From assembly GCF_002269385.1 (NCBI RefSeq), contig NZ_CP022957.1:4021001-4085000 (forward strand): a DNA stretch of 64,000 nt. The letters are read 5' to 3'. The DNA comes from Maribacter cobaltidurans. GTDB taxonomy: Bacteria; Bacteroidota; Bacteroidia; Flavobacteriales; Flavobacteriaceae. Positions 28,041-36,871 of the stretch are shown piece by piece. A program made the position numbers and the translations under genes. Under the pieces are notes generated by a model. It worked only from the letters and a program-made list of their open reading frames with translations, did no database searches and was not told the origin of the DNA. Every line of letters begins with the position of its first letter. Within the stretch, counting starts at the first letter, position 1.

Positions 28041-28862
28041 ATGAGGCAATTTTTTGTTTTGGGTCTGTTGTTGGCTATGTTACAATCTTGTAGCGAGTAT
28101 CAAAAAGTACTCAAGAAGGATGATGTGAAGGCCAAATATGATTTGGCCGAAAAATATTATGACGAGGGCGATTTTAAACGGGCCAACCGTTTGTTCGAGC
28201 AAATCGCTCCCAAATATGTAGGAAAGCCTCAGGGAGAAAGGGTTATGTTCTTCTTGGCCAACAGTTATTTTGAGCGAGGGGATTACAATATGGCCGGGTA
28301 TCAGTTCGAACGCTTTATAAAATCGTATCCCAAAAGTGAGAAATTGGCAGAAGCCAGCTTCTTAGGAGCCAAAAGCTATTACATGCTTTCCCCACGATAT
28401 TCCTTGGACCAAACGGATACGGACAAGGCCTTGGCCAAATTACAGAACTTTATCAACGTGTATACGGAATCTGAATATTTTACGGAAGCCAATGCCATGG
28501 CCCAAGAGCTTACAACAAAAAAGGAAAAAAAGGCGTTTGAGATATTAAAGCAGTATAATAGGCTTGGTGAATTTAATTATGACATGCTAAAATCCGCTAT
28601 TGCCGCCAGTGAGAATTTCATTTCGGATTTTCCTGGTTCCATTTACAGGGAAGATGCTTACTTTGTGAAAGTAGATGCCTTGACCCATTTGGCGATGAAC
28701 AGTTTTGAAAGCTTACAGCAGGAAAGACTTGCGGAGGCCCGGGAAGCATATAACGTCCTAAAAAAGCAATATCCAAACACGAAATACGAAAAAGAATCCG
28801 CTAATCTCCTTGAGAGGATTAACAAGGAATCACAAAAATTCATCACAGAAGAATCAAAATAA
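28041..28862 (+). CDS. bamD: Outer membrane assembly lipoprotein BamD
   Basis: Essential partner of BamA in inserting outer membrane barrels. The signal has a lipobox (LAMLQSCSEYQ, Cys17). Five TPR-like helical repeats follow, including YDLAEKYYDEGDFKRANRLF, FLANSYFERGDYNMAGYQFE and FLGAKSYYMLSPRYSLDQTD, the latter a family-typical string. Length 273 is normal for Bacteroidota. Followed after 12 bp by rpoZ. Confidence 0.93.
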   Translation: MRQFFVLGLLLAMLQSCSEYQKVLKKDDVKAKYDLAEKYYDEGDFKRANRLFEQIAPKYVGKPQGERVMFFLANSYFERGDYNMAGYQFERFIKSYPKSEKLAEASFLGAKSYYMLSPRYSLDQTDTDKALAKLQNFINVYTESEYFTEANAMAQELTTKKEKKAFEILKQYNRLGEFNYDMLKSAIAASENFISDFPGSIYREDAYFVKVDALTHLAMNSFESLQQERLAEAREAYNVLKKQYPNTKYEKESANLLERINKESQKFITEESK

Positions 28863-28874
28863 ATAGTTTTCATT

Positions 28875-29207
28875 ATGAACATGAACGATTTAAAAAACTC
28901 CAAAGCGCCCGTATCAACGGTAACCATCAACAGAAACGAGTTTGATGCCCCTACCGATAATATCTATGAGGCCATTTCCATTGCCGCCAAGCGTGCCGTG
29001 CAAATCAATTCCGAAATCAAAAAGGAATTATTGGAAAAACTGGAGGAGTTCGCCACCTATAGCGATAGCTTGGAGGAGGTTTTCGAAAACAAGGAGCAAA
29101 TTGAAGTCTCCAAGTTTTATGAAAAGCTACCCAAACCCCATGCTCTGGCCGTAGAGGAATGGTTGAACGATAAAATTTACCACAGAAATACGGAGAAAGA
29201 CGCATAG
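28875..29207 (+). CDS. rpoZ: DNA-directed RNA polymerase omega subunit
   Basis: A 110-residue RNA polymerase assembly subunit. FDAPTDNIYEAISIAAKRAV is the omega core (the family's NRYELVLLAAKRA pattern), followed by a helix with KKELLEKLEEFA and the C-terminal PHALAVEEWLNDKIYHR typical of Bacteroidota omega. It lies in the conserved bamD-rpoZ-coaBC order, 5 bp before coaBC. Confidence 0.9.
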   Translation: MNMNDLKNSKAPVSTVTINRNEFDAPTDNIYEAISIAAKRAVQINSEIKKELLEKLEEFATYSDSLEEVFENKEQIEVSKFYEKLPKPHALAVEEWLNDKIYHRNTEKDA

Positions 29208-29212
29208 GAACC

Positions 29213-30418
29213 ATGTTGAACGGCAAAAACATCCTCTTAGGCATTACCGGAGGGATTGCCGCGTACAAAACGACGTTTCTTGTTCGTTTATTGATAAAGG
29301 CTGGCGCTAACGTTAAGATTGTTCTTACCGAGAGCGCCAGCTCCTTTGTTTCCCCATTGGCCCTTGCCACGCTTTCCAAAAATCCAGTAGTATCCAATTT
29401 TGTTAAGACGGAAAACAATACTACGGATTGGAACAACCATGTGGAATTGGGACTTTGGGCCGATTTGATGTTGATTGCCCCGGCAACGGCAAATACCTTG
29501 TCCAAAATGGCCAATGGTGCATCGGATAACCTCTTGTTAGCCTGCTATCTCTCCGCTAAATGTCCCGTTTTTTTTGCCCCTGCCATGGATTTGGATATGT
29601 ACCAACATCCATCGACCAAAAATTCCCTTGAGACGTTACAATCTTTTGGTAATATTATGATACCTGCCACTTCAGGGGAATTGGCAAGTGGCCTCCATGG
29701 AGAAGGAAGAATGGCCGAGCCTGAAGATATTGTCACTTTTATCAAAAATTATCTATCGGATGGGCTGCCTCTAAAAGAAAAAAAAGTCCTGATAACCGCT
29801 GGACCTACCTATGAGGCCATTGATCCCGTACGTTTTATAGGAAACCATTCCTCCGGATTAATGGGCTTTGAATTGGCGCGGGCGGCGGCAGCTCTGGGTG
29901 CGAATGTGGTTTTGGTATCCGGACCTTCAAAGTATGATGTAAAGGATGACGGTATCCGGTTGATCAGGGTGGTTTCTGCAGAGGAGATGTATGAAGAAGC
30001 CCATCCCCATTTTTCGGAGTCCGATATTGTGATATGTGCTGCAGCGGTGGCCGATTATAGACCAAAGAACAAATCAGAACAAAAAATTAAGAAGTCCGAT
30101 ACGGATTTGGAAATACAATTGGTAAGGAATAGGGATATTTTGTATTCCTTCGGGCAGGAGAAACAATCGCAGTATTTGGTAGGTTTCGCCCTGGAAACCG
30201 AGAACGAAATCGAAAACGCCAAGGAAAAGCTAAAGCGCAAGAATTTGGACGCCATCGTGTTGAATTCATTAAATGACCAAGGTGCAGGATTTGGAGGGAA
30301 TACCAATAAAATTAGCTTTATAGATACCAATTTGGATATCCAAACGTTTGAATTAAAAACCAAGGCCGATGTGGCCAAGGATATTCTATATGAAATCGTT
30401 AAAAGACGTTATGCGTAA
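29213..30418 (+). CDS. coaBC: Bifunctional phosphopantothenoylcysteine decarboxylase/synthetase CoaBC
   Basis: Carries out two middle steps of coenzyme A synthesis. The N-terminal flavin decarboxylase (about residues 1-180) begins KNILLGITGGIAAYKTTFLV and contains PATANTLSKMANGASDNLL and FFAPAMDLDMYQHP with the catalytic region. The C-terminal CTP-dependent ligase starts near LITAGPTYEAIDPVRFIGNH and includes AAVADYRPK and LVGFALETE. Its stop overlaps the likely DUF4835 start by 8 bp. Confidence 0.95.
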   Translation: MLNGKNILLGITGGIAAYKTTFLVRLLIKAGANVKIVLTESASSFVSPLALATLSKNPVVSNFVKTENNTTDWNNHVELGLWADLMLIAPATANTLSKMANGASDNLLLACYLSAKCPVFFAPAMDLDMYQHPSTKNSLETLQSFGNIMIPATSGELASGLHGEGRMAEPEDIVTFIKNYLSDGLPLKEKKVLITAGPTYEAIDPVRFIGNHSSGLMGFELARAAAALGANVVLVSGPSKYDVKDDGIRLIRVVSAEEMYEEAHPHFSESDIVICAAAVADYRPKNKSEQKIKKSDTDLEIQLVRNRDILYSFGQEKQSQYLVGFALETENEIENAKEKLKRKNLDAIVLNSLNDQGAGFGGNTNKISFIDTNLDIQTFELKTKADVAKDILYEIVKRRYA

Positions 30419-31298
30419 GCTGTTTCCCGTTTTAATTCTATTTTTCACCTTTGTTTCGCTTCATGCGCAGGAATTGAACTGTACGGTAACGATAAATTCC
30501 GATCAGGTCTCCCAGACCAATCAGCAAATATTTAAAACCTTGGAGCGCTCCTTGAGTGATTTTGTGAACAAGAATAAGTGGACCAATAGGGTCTACAAGG
30601 AAAATGAACGAGTCAACGCTCAAATGTTCATTACGATTACGGACTATGAATCTGACCGATTTAGCGGTAATATTCAAATACAGTCCTCACGCCCCGTTTA
30701 CAATACTTCGTATGAAAGTCCGGTGTTTAATTACAAGGACAATCAATTGAACTTTCAATACATAGAATTCCAACCTTTGGTATTCAATGAAAATGTATTT
30801 GAGTCCAATCTAGTGGCCGTAGTGGCTTACTATGTGTACGTGATTTTAGGCTTGGATGCCGATACTTTTTCTTTGGAAGGTGGTACCGATTATTACAGAA
30901 AGGCACAGAGCATAGTGACCCAGGCCCAGGGAAGTAATTATTCCGGCTGGGCACAAACTACCGATAGAAGTCGGTTTGAATTGGTAGACAATTTGCTTTC
31001 CAATACCTATAAGGAGTACAGGGTTGCCATGTATAATTACCATAGAAAGGGCTTGGATATTTTAGCGGACAACAACAGTACCGGTAAGCAGATTATTGCA
31101 GGTACCATGAAATTGTTTGAAACTATGATCAACAGAAGGCCCAATGCTTTTTTGATACAGACGTTCTTCGATGCCAAGTCAGAAGAAATCCAAAATATCT
31201 TTTCAGATGGTCCCAAGGTAGATATCGTTAAGTTAAAGGAGACCCTCAACAAAATTGCTCCTTTATATTCCAGTACCTGGAACGATATTAAATATTAA
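30411..31298 (+). CDS. DUF4835 family exported protein
   Basis: About 295 residues. I choose the ATG at 30411 (MRKLFPVLILFFTFVSLHAQ), which gives a clean signal peptide ending in HAQ; the ORF is open further upstream inside coaBC. The mature part begins ELNCTVTINSDQVSQTN and holds FNYKDNQLNFQYIEFQPLVF and YYVYVILGLDADTFSLEGG. These and its place between coaBC and recN match DUF4835. Function unknown; periplasmic or outer-membrane location likely. Confidence 0.87.
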   Translation: MRKLFPVLILFFTFVSLHAQELNCTVTINSDQVSQTNQQIFKTLERSLSDFVNKNKWTNRVYKENERVNAQMFITITDYESDRFSGNIQIQSSRPVYNTSYESPVFNYKDNQLNFQYIEFQPLVFNENVFESNLVAVVAYYVYVILGLDADTFSLEGGTDYYRKAQSIVTQAQGSNYSGWAQTTDRSRFELVDNLLSNTYKEYRVAMYNYHRKGLDILADNNSTGKQIIAGTMKLFETMINRRPNAFLIQTFFDAKSEEIQNIFSDGPKVDIVKLKETLNKIAPLYSSTWNDIKY

Positions 31299-31399
31299 TT
31301 TTTTTTGGCTAGTTTTTAGGCAACTAGGGTTAAGTGAACTTGTATGTAAAAACATGCATGACACATGAATTTGCTTCTTGCCTTTATATTTTGTTTTTT

Positions 31400-31455
31400 C
31401 CAACAACCAACAACCAACAACCAACAACCAACAACCAACAACCAACAACCAACAA
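31400..31455 (+). repeat. Eight perfect tandem copies of the 7-mer CCAACAA
   Basis: Eight uninterrupted units, followed by TCAACAGCTAATGGC and AGCTATATTGAACTTGA. It lies between the DUF4835 stop and the recN promoter, about 60 bp above the -33 element. Perfect short tandem repeats of this kind change copy number by slippage. A diverged relative is at 25505-25575. Confidence 0.95.
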
Positions 31456-31513
31456 TCAACAGCTAATGGCTAAAAGCCAAAAGCTATATTGAACTTGATT
31501 CTTGAGTTTGACC

Positions 31514-31545
31514 TTGAATTTGATAACTGAAATAGATTACCTTTG
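31514..31545 (+). promoter_or_regulatory. recN promoter
   Basis: TTG at 31514-31516, then 21 bp, then TAccTTTG (31538-31545), an exact Bacteroidota -7 box. The predicted start of transcription is about 15 bp before the TTG start codon of recN. Confidence 0.6.
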
Positions 31546-31565
31546 GGTTTCAAAATTTCAACGAT

Positions 31566-33218
31566 TTGTTAACCAATCTTTCCATCGATAATTACGCCTT
31601 AATTGATAGCTTGGAAGTAAGCTTGGAGGCTGGTTTCACGATTATTACCGGAGAAACAGGTGCAGGTAAATCCATCTTTTTAGGGGGGCTTTCCTTGGTT
31701 TTGGGAAAAAGGGCCGATTTATCTTCCCTAAGGGACAAGGAACGAAAGTGTATTATAGAGGCGTATTTTCAAATTAAGGACTATGGCTTAAAATCTTTTT
31801 TTGAGGAAAACGACTTGGATTATGAGGACAGCACGGTCATACGAAGGGAGATTCTGCCCAGTGGAAAGTCGCGAGCCTTTATCAATGATTCTCCGGTTAC
31901 CTTGGATGTACTTACTCAACTAGGGGATAGATTGATTGACATCCATTCCCAACATCAGACACTAAGGTTGACCGAAAATGATTTTCAATTAAAATTGATT
32001 GATGCCCTAGCCAATAATACAGGTCGCCTTTCTGATTTTAGAAGAACCCTATCCAAATATTCGGCGACCAAAAAAGAACTTAATGAACTTCAGGAATTCC
32101 AAAACAATGCCTTGAAGGAACAGGACTATAATGACTTTCTGCTGACGGAGTTGGAAGCGGCACCGCTCAAGGAAGGTATTTTGGAGGAGTTGGAAGAACA
32201 GTATGAGCAATTGAACAATGTGGAGTTAATTATGGAAGAGCTTTCCAAGGGAGAGCAATTGATGAACGATGAACAGGTTGGATTGCTACCCCTGTTTTCT
32301 GAGCTTAAAGCAACCTTGTCCAGGTTGTCCGGTTTTGGAAAACAGTATGAAAATTTGCATGAAAGAATAAAATCCGTTTTTATAGAAATGGATGACATCA
32401 ATACGGAACTACAAGGGTTTCAGGATGGTGTGGAATCCAATCCTGCGCTTTTGGAAGAAACCAATGCCAAATTGCAGTTGTTGTACAATCTACAAAAGAA
32501 GCATGGGGTTTCAGAGATTTCAGAGTTGATTCAAATAAGGGAGGAGCTTTCCCAAAAAGCTTTTGAAACGGCCCATGTGGACGAGAAAATTTCGATTAAA
32601 ACCAGAGAGTTACAGGATTTGGAATCCTCCTTGGAAGAACAGGCCCTTGTGCTGAGGGAAAAGAGAAATGCCGTTATTCCCGATTTGAAAAAACAATTGG
32701 AATTGGATTTATCACATCTAGGGATGCCCAGTGCTTCGTTTAACATTCGGTTGAATAGTGTAGATTCTTTTAAGACCAATGGTATGGACGATCTTTCCTT
32801 TTTGTTTACCGCCAATAAAGGTAGCGACTATGGGGAATTAAAGAAAGTAGCATCCGGAGGGGAACTTTCCAGGATAATGTTAATCATAAAGGCCATTTTG
32901 GCGAAGTATGAAAAATTGCCCACCATCATGTTCGATGAAATAGACACTGGGGTTTCCGGGGAAATATCAAATAGAATGGCCGACATCATGAAGGAAATGA
33001 GCAAGGACATGCAGGTATTCGCCATCACACATCTTCCGCAAGTAGCTTCCAAGGGAAACCACCATTTTAAAGTATTTAAAACCGATGAGCCAGAAGGAAC
33101 ACGCACCAATATGCGACAGCTTTCCAATGATGAACGTGTACTGGAACTAGCCCAAATGTTGGGAGGTAATGATGTGTCGGATTCGGCACTCGCACACGCC
33201 AGGCAATTGTTAAATTAA
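31566..33218 (+). CDS. recN: DNA repair protein RecN
   Basis: SMC-like ATPase that tethers DNA ends during double-strand break repair. Residues begin MLTNLSIDNYALIDSLEVSL, the usual RecN start, encoded by TTG at 31566 because no ATG is available. Walker A is TGETGAGKSIFLGG, the signature ASGGELSRIML, Walker B LPTIMFDEIDTGVSG, and AITHLPQVASKGNHHFKV near the end. The middle 300 residues are coiled coil. Length 550 is normal. Confidence 0.95.
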   Translation: MLTNLSIDNYALIDSLEVSLEAGFTIITGETGAGKSIFLGGLSLVLGKRADLSSLRDKERKCIIEAYFQIKDYGLKSFFEENDLDYEDSTVIRREILPSGKSRAFINDSPVTLDVLTQLGDRLIDIHSQHQTLRLTENDFQLKLIDALANNTGRLSDFRRTLSKYSATKKELNELQEFQNNALKEQDYNDFLLTELEAAPLKEGILEELEEQYEQLNNVELIMEELSKGEQLMNDEQVGLLPLFSELKATLSRLSGFGKQYENLHERIKSVFIEMDDINTELQGFQDGVESNPALLEETNAKLQLLYNLQKKHGVSEISELIQIREELSQKAFETAHVDEKISIKTRELQDLESSLEEQALVLREKRNAVIPDLKKQLELDLSHLGMPSASFNIRLNSVDSFKTNGMDDLSFLFTANKGSDYGELKKVASGGELSRIMLIIKAILAKYEKLPTIMFDEIDTGVSGEISNRMADIMKEMSKDMQVFAITHLPQVASKGNHHFKVFKTDEPEGTRTNMRQLSNDERVLELAQMLGGNDVSDSALAHARQLLN

Positions 33219-33254
33219 TTCCATCCGCTTAAAATCGGATTGGTATATTTTAAA

Positions 33255-33262
33255 TATCTTTG
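33255..33262 (+). promoter_or_regulatory. -7 box upstream of fabI
   Basis: TAtcTTTG matches TAnnTTTG exactly, 30 bp before the fabI ATG. A convincing -33 element is not evident at the normal spacing. Confidence 0.45.
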
Positions 33263-33292
33263 ACCCATTAACAATACTAAGAACCAACAAAC

Positions 33293-34099
33293 ATGGCTTA
33301 TAATCTATTAAAAGGAAAGAAAGGAATCATATTTGGCGCTTTGGATGAAAATTCAATTGCATGGAAAACGGCACAACGTGTTCATGAAGAAGGTGGAACC
33401 TTTGTTTTGACCAATGCTCCCATAGCCATGAGAATGGGGCAAATCAAGGAATTGGCCGAGAAGACAGGTTCCGAGATTATTCCTGCAGATGCCACAAATG
33501 AGGAAGATTTATCCAATTTGGTGACAAAGTCCATGGAGATTTTAGGTGGGAAGTTGGATTTTGTACTTCACTCGATCGGCATGTCCGTTAATGTTCGAAA
33601 AGGTCGTGCATACACCGATGAAAATTATGATTTTACAGCGAAGGGGTGGGATGTTTCTGCACTTTCATTCCATAAGGTAATGCAGTCCCTTTATAAAAAC
33701 GACGCCATGAACGAATGGGGAAGTATTGTTGCTTTGACCTACATGGCGGCTCAGCGTACCTTCCCGGACTATAATGATATGGCGGACAATAAGGCCTACT
33801 TGGAGTCGGTGGCAAGAAGCTTTGGATACTTTTTTGGGAAAGAAAAGAAAGTTCGAGTCAACACTGTGTCGCAATCACCAACAGCAACCACTGCCGGTCA
33901 GGGAATCAAGGGGTTTGATGGTTTCATCAACTATGCGGAAAAAATGTCGCCACTTGGTAATGCAACGGCCCAGGATTGTGCGGACTATACCATTTCCTTA
34001 TTTTCGGACTTGACTAGAAAAGTAACTATGCAGAATCTTTTCCACGACGGTGGTTTTTCCAACACAGGGGTCAGTCAGGAAGTCATAGATAAATTCTAA
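33293..34099 (+). CDS. fabI: Enoyl-ACP reductase FabI
   Basis: NADH-dependent last step of the fatty acid elongation cycle, the target of triclosan-type inhibitors. The 268-residue SDR-fold enzyme opens with KKGIIFGALDENSIAWKTAQ (the FabI nucleotide site), has DFVLHSIGMS, and the catalytic pair YNDMADNK (Tyr-x6-Lys). FHDGGFSNTGVSQE closes it. It stands alone with its own promoter. Confidence 0.95.
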   Translation: MAYNLLKGKKGIIFGALDENSIAWKTAQRVHEEGGTFVLTNAPIAMRMGQIKELAEKTGSEIIPADATNEEDLSNLVTKSMEILGGKLDFVLHSIGMSVNVRKGRAYTDENYDFTAKGWDVSALSFHKVMQSLYKNDAMNEWGSIVALTYMAAQRTFPDYNDMADNKAYLESVARSFGYFFGKEKKVRVNTVSQSPTATTAGQGIKGFDGFINYAEKMSPLGNATAQDCADYTISLFSDLTRKVTMQNLFHDGGFSNTGVSQEVIDKF

Positions 34100-34146
34100 A
34101 AAGGTAATCAGGGATTTCTGGGGCTTTAATTACTTGAAAGTTTGAA

Positions 34147-35163
34147 ATGAATGTATCATTCTCGTTTATAATTCCAGTATTTAATAGACCTGATGAAATT
34201 AAAGAACTCTTGGAAAGTCTTTTATTACAAACTTATTCCAAGGGTTATGAGGTGGTCATTGTAGAAGACGGCTCTACAATTCCTGCAAAGGATGTTGTAG
34301 ATCTTTTTAGGGATCGACTCAATATTTCCTACTATCAAAAACCAAATTCAGGTCCAGGGGATTCCCGCAATTATGGTATGAAATTGGCTCAAGGGAATTA
34401 TTTTATTGTCTTGGATTCTGATTGTATTCTACCGCCCCAGTATTTGGAGGAGGCTGCAAAAAGCCTCTCTCAGCAATTTGTACATTGTTATGGGGGACCA
34501 GATGCGGCCCACCCATCCTTCAGTGATGTACAAAAGGCTATCAACTATGCGATGACCTCTTTTTTGACTACCGGAGGTATTAGAGGAAGAAAGGATGCCG
34601 TAAATAAATTTCAGCCTAGGAGTTTTAATATGGGCATATCCAAGGAAGCCTTTGAAAAAACGGGCGGGTACGGGAACATCCATCCGGGCGAGGATCCAGA
34701 CCTGACCATTCGTATTTGGGAAAAGGGATATGAAACCAAATTGATACCCGAAGCATTTGTTTACCATAAAAGAAGAATCGACTGGAACAAATTTTACATG
34801 CAAGTGAAAAAATTTGGACTGGTACGACCTATACTGAACGCTTGGCACCCAAAAACTGCAAAATTGACTTATTGGTTTCCTACCATTTTTATATTGACTT
34901 TGTTGGTATCCATTGCGTTCGCTATTTTTGGTTTTAATCCCTTACTTTACTGCTTTATTTTCTATTTTTCCATATTGTTGATAGATGCGATTTTTAAGAC
35001 CAAAAGTCTAAAAGTAGCTTTTATGGCCCTTTTGGCCACCTTGGTGCAATTTGCGGGCTACGGATTTGGATTTTTGAAGTCGGTAATTTATACTAGGTTC
35101 AGTAACAAACCTCCAGAGGTGATTTTTCCAAAATTGTTTTTCAAAACCAAAATTGAGTTGTGA
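34147..35163 (+). CDS. Glycosyltransferase family 2, membrane-anchored
   Basis: A 338-residue GT-A glycosyltransferase. FIIPVFNRPDEIKELLESLL starts the nucleotide-sugar domain, VIVEDGST and FIVLDSDCILPPQYLEEA give the acidic metal site (DSD), and GGYGNIHPGEDPDLTIR holds the catalytic ED region. Two to three hydrophobic segments from about residue 236 anchor it to the inner membrane. The donor and acceptor are unknown. Its stop TGA overlaps the GTG start of the YbbR gene. Confidence 0.87.
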   Translation: MNVSFSFIIPVFNRPDEIKELLESLLLQTYSKGYEVVIVEDGSTIPAKDVVDLFRDRLNISYYQKPNSGPGDSRNYGMKLAQGNYFIVLDSDCILPPQYLEEAAKSLSQQFVHCYGGPDAAHPSFSDVQKAINYAMTSFLTTGGIRGRKDAVNKFQPRSFNMGISKEAFEKTGGYGNIHPGEDPDLTIRIWEKGYETKLIPEAFVYHKRRIDWNKFYMQVKKFGLVRPILNAWHPKTAKLTYWFPTIFILTLLVSIAFAIFGFNPLLYCFIFYFSILLIDAIFKTKSLKVAFMALLATLVQFAGYGFGFLKSVIYTRFSNKPPEVIFPKLFFKTKIEL

Positions 35164-36119
35164 TTATAGAAAGAATTAAAGCGGGTCTAAAGAAACGAAA
35201 GGTCAAGGTATTCTTGGTCTTTTTATTCTTTTCTTTTTTGGCCTGGTTTGTCAATAATCTGGCTCAGACCTTTGTGGGAATCACTTCCTTTAATTTGAAT
35301 TATGTGAACGTTCCCCAGGAATTTCTTTTGAAAGAGATTCCAAAAAGCCAATTGCAAGCTAGAATTAGGGCAGTGGGATTTCAATTAATCGGTTTTGGGA
35401 TTAGAAAGAAAAATATCCAAATCAATCTTGCCGAAGTAAGGAAAAAAAATGATCAATATTTTATTCCCCCATCGGTCTACAGAAGGCAGGTTCAAAGCCA
35501 GTTGTCCAACGATATGGAATTATTGGAAATGGACAACGATACCATTTTTGTGAAGTTTACCTCTTTGGAATCCAAAGAAGTTCCCGTTCTACCAAGATTG
35601 AATATTACCTATGCAAAAAACCATGCATTAATGGACTCCCTGTTAATTGAACCACGAACAATTACGATAAACGGACCCAAAACACAAATTGATACCATAG
35701 AAAGTGTACGTACTTCTTATATGGAGTTGCTGAATGTTGAAACTGATTTCTCCCAAAAACTGACCGTAGTAAAATCTAGGGAGTTGCAGGATACCAATTT
35801 CGAACCTTCATCGGTCACAATTTCTGGAAAGGTATATCGGTTTTCGGAACAGGTATTTGATGTGCCCGTAGTGATGAGGAATCTACCGGATAGTGTTCAA
35901 GTGAGAATGTTTCCCGATGTGGTTCAGGTAGTTTGTCAGGCACCTTTGGATATTCTTAAGGATATTTCTCCCGAGGATTTTTTGGTGGTGGCAGACTATA
36001 ACCAGATAGTAGGTGGAGACCAGAATGTTTTGCCTTTGATTCTGGAAGAAAAACCTGAAAATATCAATAATGCCGACCTACGGAGTAAAGAAATAGAATT
36101 CATATTGAAAAAGGAATAA
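35160..36119 (+). CDS. YbbR-like domain protein
   Basis: A 319-residue protein with a basic N-terminus, one transmembrane helix (about residues 17-37, KVFLVFLFFSFLAWFVNNLA), and an extracytoplasmic part of YbbR repeats: TITINGPKTQIDTIESVRTS and SSVTISGKVYRF. In Firmicutes YbbR/CdaR proteins regulate diadenylate cyclase; no cyclase gene is seen here. GTG start at 35160, overlapping the glycosyltransferase stop by 4 bp; followed by coaE. Confidence 0.82.
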   Translation: MIIERIKAGLKKRKVKVFLVFLFFSFLAWFVNNLAQTFVGITSFNLNYVNVPQEFLLKEIPKSQLQARIRAVGFQLIGFGIRKKNIQINLAEVRKKNDQYFIPPSVYRRQVQSQLSNDMELLEMDNDTIFVKFTSLESKEVPVLPRLNITYAKNHALMDSLLIEPRTITINGPKTQIDTIESVRTSYMELLNVETDFSQKLTVVKSRELQDTNFEPSSVTISGKVYRFSEQVFDVPVVMRNLPDSVQVRMFPDVVQVVCQAPLDILKDISPEDFLVVADYNQIVGGDQNVLPLILEEKPENINNADLRSKEIEFILKKE

Positions 36120-36203
36120 TGCGCTATGGTATAGTTTTGGTACAAAATGTATCGATTGTATTTTGTGAGGCATGTGACCTTTAAATTATCCAAGAATATA
36201 CTC

Positions 36204-36788
36204 ATGAAAATAGTTGGACTTACCGGGGGAATTGGAAGTGGTAAGACCACAGTGGCAAAAATGTTTGCAGAACTGGGTGTACCTGTTTACAATTCAGATT
36301 TGGAAGCTAAAAAATTGATGCATTCCTCCAAAACTATTAGAAATAAACTGAAAATTTTGTTTGGTGAGTCTGCCTATTTGGACGGAAAATTAAACAGGGG
36401 CTACATTGCCAAGTCCGTTTTTAACGATCAGGACTTATTGAAAGCGCTAAACGGCATTGTACACCCGGCTGTGAGAAGACATTTTAAAAAATGGTGCAAA
36501 AAACAGGATCATTCTTATGTCATTCAAGAAACCGCGCTTTTATTTGAAAACAGGGCCCAGGATTTGTACGATAAGATAATTTTGGTAGTCGCTCCCAAAG
36601 AAGTTAGAATAGACCGCTTGTTGGAGCGAGACCAAAGTACCCGGGAAGACATATTGGCAAGAATGGAGAATCAGTTGGAGGATAAGGAAAAAATACCTTT
36701 GGCAGATTTTATCATTAAAAACACAAACCTTGAAAAAACAGGTGAACGCGTCACGGAAGTAAATCGGGCCATCCTTGATTCTTACTAA
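36204..36788 (+). CDS. coaE: Dephospho-CoA kinase CoaE
   Basis: Last step of coenzyme A synthesis. The P-loop GLTGGIGSGKTTVAKMF begins four residues after the Met at 36204, which I take as the start; the open frame to 36147 adds 19 residues unlike the family. GVPVYNSDLEAKKLMHS, NGIVHPAVR and VIQETALLFENRAQDLYD are further family strings. 194 residues, normal length. Confidence 0.93.
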   Translation: MKIVGLTGGIGSGKTTVAKMFAELGVPVYNSDLEAKKLMHSSKTIRNKLKILFGESAYLDGKLNRGYIAKSVFNDQDLLKALNGIVHPAVRRHFKKWCKKQDHSYVIQETALLFENRAQDLYDKIILVVAPKEVRIDRLLERDQSTREDILARMENQLEDKEKIPLADFIIKNTNLEKTGERVTEVNRAILDSY

Positions 36789-36800
36789 GACTCGCTTATT

Positions 36801-36836
36801 TTAACATTTGTGTTAAGGTTTGGTTAAACGTGTTAA
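36801..36836 (+). promoter_or_regulatory. Helically phased GTTAA direct repeats upstream of the histidine kinase gene
   Basis: GTTAA at 36812-36816, 36823-36827 and 36832-36836, spaced 11 and 9 bp, preceded by an inverted TTAAC at 36801-36805. Phased direct half-sites of about one helix turn are the usual layout for OmpR/PhoB-family regulators. They lie 35-70 bp above the start of the operon encoding such a regulator, so autoregulation is a reasonable inference. Confidence 0.45.
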
Positions 36837-36871
36837 GGGCTTCCTTGTAAATAATTAATTTTAACATTATA

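Noticed and set aside
31400..31455. CRISPR-like array
   Set aside because: The 7-bp units are contiguous with no spacers, so this is a simple tandem repeat.
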